9,909 bases of DNA. Source: Chitinophagales bacterium. GTDB taxonomy: Bacteria > Bacteroidota > Bacteroidia > Chitinophagales > BACL12. A program made the translations under genes and the position numbers. Under the pieces are notes generated by a model, which saw only the letters and a program-made list of their open reading frames with translations, did no database searches and was not told the DNA's origin. Location of the stretch: contig JACMJP010000312.1 in NCBI GenBank assembly GCA_014380545.1, positions 1-9,909 of the forward strand, given 5' to 3'. Below, in pieces: positions 7,104-9,909 of the stretch. Numbering within the stretch: position 1 is the stretch's first letter; the number at the start of each line of letters is the position of its first letter.

Positions 7104-8597
7104 ATGTTGAGATATATTTTTAAACGCATCCTAATTTTCATTCCAACGCTTATCGTTATTTCGTTGCTTGCATTTATGATCAGTATTAATGCACCGGGCG
7201 ATCCTGTTGAACGTATGTTAACAAGATCGCAGGGGAGTGGTGAGCAATTTGCGCAAGTGCGAAATACGATAGAACAAAAAAAAATATGGACAAAAAGACT
7301 CGGACTTGATCTGCCAGTTTTTTATTTCAATATTAGCAATGCTGCAACGCCTGATACATTGTATAAAATTTATTCCCCAACTGAAAAATATGCTTTACAA
7401 AGATTAATTGGACAGTACGGCAACTGGAAATATATTTCAGCCTACCATCAGGCTTTGCAGCATTTAAATATTGGTTACGATAATCTTATTGCTGATTCAG
7501 TTACAATAAACAGATTTGGAAAAAATGCAGTGGTTGACGCTATGAATTTATCGAAGAGTGATGCTTTATCACTTGTATCCGCTTATGAGGAAAATATAAT
7601 ACGGGCGAAATTAAACGGATTAAAAAGTATTTATTCGCAATTTTCTTTTTTTGCAGAACAGCAAATTATTTTAAATGACGTTATTGCGAAATATGAAACA
7701 GTAACAACAAACAAAACAACCTGGAAAAATTATATTCCTGCAATACACTTTTATAAAAACAATCAATATCACAGGTGGATTTTCGGAGACGGAAATTGGA
7801 TAACAGGAAAAAATAGTTTGTATTGCAGAGGAATAATACGGGGGGATTTCGGGTTGTCTTATCAAACACAATTGCCAATTGATAATGTAATAAGTGAACG
7901 TTTGCCCTGGTCACTTACATTTACTATAATTTCTGTTTTACTTGCTTACTTAATAAGCTTACCGATTGGAATTAAAGCAGCGGCAAAAAAGAATTCAATG
8001 TTTGACAGAACATCATCTGTTATATTATTCATTTTATATTCCATGCCTGCATTTTGGTTTGCTACATTATTATTAATGACTTTCGCCAATCCACATATAT
8101 TACAAATATTTCCTGCTTCGGGTGTACAACCTGTTATAGGCATACCTGAGGATGCTACTTTTTTTGAACGGATCAAATTATATTTTCCGTACTTGATATT
8201 GCCAACAATTTGTTACACCTATTCTCAACTTGCATTTTTAAGCCGTATAACAAGAGTTTCAACTTTGGAAGTTATTTCACAGGATTATATTCGTACAGCA
8301 AGAGCAAAAGGTTTAAGTGAACATAAAGTAATTTATAAACATGCATTCAGAAATTCATTGCTACCCATCATTACCGTGTTGTCAAATATTCTACCGCTTG
8401 CAATTGGAGGCAGTGTAATTCTTGAAACAATATTTACAATTCCGGGAATGGGAAAAGAAATATTTTTTGCCATTAGTAATAAAGATTACCCGATGATAAT
8501 TACTGTATTTACAATAACAGGTATTTTAACATTGATAGGCTATTTAATTGCAGATATTTTATATGCAGTTGCAGATCCAAGAATTTCGTATAAATAA
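7104..8597 (+). CDS. yejB: Peptide ABC transporter permease, YejB/DppB-like, with large periplasmic insertion
   Basis: This 497-residue inner-membrane permease would form half of the peptide translocation pore. It opens with the characteristic N-terminus MLRYIFKRILIFIPTL and a first membrane helix at about 10-28. It then has NAPGDPVE (29-36), RLGLDLPVF (65-73), RGDFGLSY (246-253) and a core of five further helices. The cytoplasmic EAA loop that contacts the ATPase is at about 394-420 (DYIRTARAKG, KHAFRNSLLP). The C-terminus DPRISYK closely resembles YejB and DppB ends. From memory, SLPIGIKAA, the SRITRVSTLEV segment and YIRTARAKGLSE align best with YejB of the YejABEF peptide/microcin C importer. 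Usual length is about 310-365 residues. The excess is a predicted extracytoplasmic stretch between residues 74 and about 243, where family members have only some 20-50 residues. The start ATG is preceded by no clear Shine-Dalgarno sequence, as is common in this phylum. The second permease begins 16 bases after the stop. Confidence 0.9.
   Translation: MLRYIFKRILIFIPTLIVISLLAFMISINAPGDPVERMLTRSQGSGEQFAQVRNTIEQKKIWTKRLGLDLPVFYFNISNAATPDTLYKIYSPTEKYALQRLIGQYGNWKYISAYHQALQHLNIGYDNLIADSVTINRFGKNAVVDAMNLSKSDALSLVSAYEENIIRAKLNGLKSIYSQFSFFAEQQIILNDVIAKYETVTTNKTTWKNYIPAIHFYKNNQYHRWIFGDGNWITGKNSLYCRGIIRGDFGLSYQTQLPIDNVISERLPWSLTFTIISVLLAYLISLPIGIKAAAKKNSMFDRTSSVILFILYSMPAFWFATLLLMTFANPHILQIFPASGVQPVIGIPEDATFFERIKLYFPYLILPTICYTYSQLAFLSRITRVSTLEVISQDYIRTARAKGLSEHKVIYKHAFRNSLLPIITVLSNILPLAIGGSVILETIFTIPGMGKEIFFAISNKDYPMIITVFTITGILTLIGYLIADILYAVADPRISYK
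7326..7832 (+). other. Lineage-specific insertion inside the first periplasmic loop of the YejB-like permease
   Basis: This stretch covers roughly residues 75-243 of the permease, between the conserved LGLDLP and RGDFGLSY motifs. It lacks membrane-helix-length hydrophobic runs and is mostly helix-like polar sequence (for example KYALQRLIGQYGNW, VVDAMNLSKSDALSLVSAYE). It ends in a more conserved-looking tract (WKNYIPAIHFYKNNQYHRW at 207-225). By the positive-inside rule it should lie in the periplasm, where it could touch the binding lipoprotein. I recognise no named domain. The NQYHRW-type tract feels familiar from other Bacteroidota permeases, which would make the insertion a phylum trait. 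Confidence 0.6.
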
Positions 8598-8613
8598 AAT
8601 AAATGCATAAGTA

Positions 8614-9909
8614 GTGACGATTAATAAGTTTAAAAAAACAAAACCCAAATCAAGTATTAACCATTTGGCAAATAACCAACATAACGATTTCAGTTTTAAA
8701 AGATACGCATGGCAGCAGTTTAAGAAAAATAAACCTGCCTATGTTTCAATTTATATTCTTTTGGTTCTAATTGTAATTGCTTTGTTTGCGCCTTTGCTTG
8801 CTAATGAACGACCATTATATTGCAAATACAAGGGAGAAATACTTTTTCCTGCATTTTCTTTCAGAAATAATTATGAAATAAAAACGGATGATGGTAAAAC
8901 AGAAAAAATTCAATTAGATATTGCGGACTGGAAGCAGAGAGAGTTTGATAATGTTATCTGGGCACCAGTAACATATTCACCCGGAAAATCAGATCGGTTA
9001 AATGCAAATTATACAGGACCCCGTGACGAACAAAAATTCAGAGACAGCAAAGGAGAAATAATTAATATGCCTGCAAGGTTTCGTCATATACTGGGTACAA
9101 CTTCTACCGGTGATGATGTAATGGCGGGTTTAATTCACGGCGCAAGAATTTCTTTAACCATCGGGTTTATTTCTATGGGTATTGCATCAATAATTGGTTT
9201 ATTGCTTGGAAGTATTGCAGGATATTTTGGTGATAGTAAATTAATCACTTCAAGAGGGAGATACTGGACTGTAATTATCGGAATTTTTGTTGCATGGTTT
9301 TATGCATTTCATACCCGCTCTTATATTATTTCTGATGCAATTTCAAAAAGTGCGATCAACATGATAGGGCAGGTGATTATTAGTATTTTTATTTTTTGCA
9401 TTATACTGTTTCTTTTTTCTGTGCTTGGAAAATTTGCCGGTAAAATAAAGTGGCTGAACAAAAAGGTTACTATTCCCGCTGATGCAATTGTATCAAGAAC
9501 AATAGAGATAATTCATTCCATTCCTGTATTTATTTTAATTATCAGCCTGGCGGCAATTGCAAAACCATCGCTGGTGAATATTATGATCATCATTGGTTTA
9601 ACAAGCTGGACAGGTATCGCACGGTTTACAAGAGCGGAATTTTTACGCATTCGTAACCTCGAATATATTCAATCGGCAAAAGCACTTGGATATACAGAAG
9701 CAAAAACAATTCTTAAACATGCTTTACCAAACGGATTAGCACCTGCATTGGTTACTATTGCTTTTGGTATTGCATCAGCAATTTTAATTGAATCAAGCTT
9801 ATCTTTTCTTGGTATTGGTGTTCCGCCCGGCACTATAACATGGGGTTCATTAGTAAATGAAGGCAGGGCAAATTTTAATGCATGGTGGTTAGTTATTTTT
9901 CCCGGGCTC
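8614..9909 (+). CDS. yejE: Peptide ABC transporter permease, YejE/DppC-like (3' partial)
   Basis: I translated this frame directly: it is open from 8611 to the right edge. The most plausible start is GTG at 8614, 16 bases after the upstream permease stop; a TTG at 8665 is an alternative and there is no in-frame ATG before the first helix. The 432 residues visible include a 42-residue cytoplasmic N-terminus, helix 1 (43-63), then ANERPLYCKYKG and VIWAPVTYSP in the periplasmic loop. LGTTSTGDDV (160-169), GARISLTIG and GYFGD (203-207) follow. The EAA loop EYIQSAKALG is at 350-359 with KHALPNGLAPAL (368-379), and LSFLGIGVPPGTITWGS lies near the end. By memory, ANERPLYCKY and WAPV-type motifs match E. 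coli YejE. About 30 C-terminal residues lie beyond the window. The protein is far longer than ordinary DppC (about 300) because of an enlarged periplasmic loop and an extra segment at 208-289. It pairs with the preceding permease. The ATPase gene should follow. Confidence 0.88.
   Translation, partial: MTINKFKKTKPKSSINHLANNQHNDFSFKRYAWQQFKKNKPAYVSIYILLVLIVIALFAPLLANERPLYCKYKGEILFPAFSFRNNYEIKTDDGKTEKIQLDIADWKQREFDNVIWAPVTYSPGKSDRLNANYTGPRDEQKFRDSKGEIINMPARFRHILGTTSTGDDVMAGLIHGARISLTIGFISMGIASIIGLLLGSIAGYFGDSKLITSRGRYWTVIIGIFVAWFYAFHTRSYIISDAISKSAINMIGQVIISIFIFCIILFLFSVLGKFAGKIKWLNKKVTIPADAIVSRTIEIIHSIPVFILIISLAAIAKPSLVNIMIIIGLTSWTGIARFTRAEFLRIRNLEYIQSAKALGYTEAKTILKHALPNGLAPALVTIAFGIASAILIESSLSFLGIGVPPGTITWGSLVNEGRANFNAWWLVIFPGL
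9235..9480 (+). other. Extra transmembrane-hairpin insertion in the YejE-like permease
   Basis: Residues 208-289 lie between GYFGD and the DAIVSRTIEIIHSIP segment, where typical DppC/YejE proteins have about 10-15 residues. The insertion holds two hydrophobic segments (about 217-233, WTVIIGIFVAWFYAF, and 250-272, including IISIFIFCIILFLFS). A short polar loop separates them, and a Lys-rich stretch (GKFAGKIKWLNKK) follows. Two crossings keep the normal topology of the downstream core, and the Lys-rich end is consistent with a cytoplasmic position. No homologous named domain is recognised. Confidence 0.6.

Noticed and set aside
7671..8176. Three short minus-strand frames inside the YejB-like permease
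   Set aside because: They overlap each other and the permease on the opposite strand and show no family features.
8603..8614. Tiny ATG frame (M-H-K-stop) between the two permeases
   Set aside because: Three codons followed by a stop are chance; the real permease frame is the GTG-initiated one.

Overview
The window looks like chromosomal DNA from a Bacteroidota (Bacteroidetes) bacterium. The DNA is AT-rich, Shine-Dalgarno sequences are weak or absent, and two adjacent secreted proteins end in type A sorting domains of the type IX secretion system (T9SS), which is confined to this phylum. I cannot name the genus. There are no rRNA or tRNA genes, CRISPR arrays, insertion sequences or phage genes, and coding density is high. 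No gap between genes exceeds about 135 bases.

Layout. (1) Bases 2-2548, plus strand: a pair of T9SS cargo genes. The first is a large multidomain Omp28-like protein whose 5' end lies outside the window; the second is a 237-residue protein with its own signal peptide. They end at a strong hairpin that appears to terminate transcription from both directions. (2) Bases 2597-4988, minus strand: an apparent two-gene operon. A TIGR01777-type NAD(P)-binding epimerase-like protein comes first, followed 19 bases later by a polytopic GT-C (ArnT/PMT-like) membrane glycosyltransferase that seems to start at a non-ATG codon. (3) Bases 5086-9909, plus strand: a peptide/oligopeptide ABC importer locus. It has a family 5 solute-binding lipoprotein, then a terminator hairpin, then two inner-membrane permeases; the second permease runs off the right edge and is incomplete by roughly 30 residues.

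How the genes work together. The solute-binding lipoprotein should capture oligopeptides and deliver them to the permease pair. The permeases match, by remembered motifs, the YejB/YejE (microcin C / peptide) subgroup better than classical DppB/DppC. The ATPase is not in the window and would be expected downstream. Both permeases are clearly larger than usual. The first has an insertion of about 160 residues in its first periplasmic loop. The second has a longer periplasmic loop and an extra pair of predicted membrane helices. These are the most unusual features here, but they could well be ordinary for the phylum. The other genes belong to known families. I did not find convincing evidence of a wholly new system.
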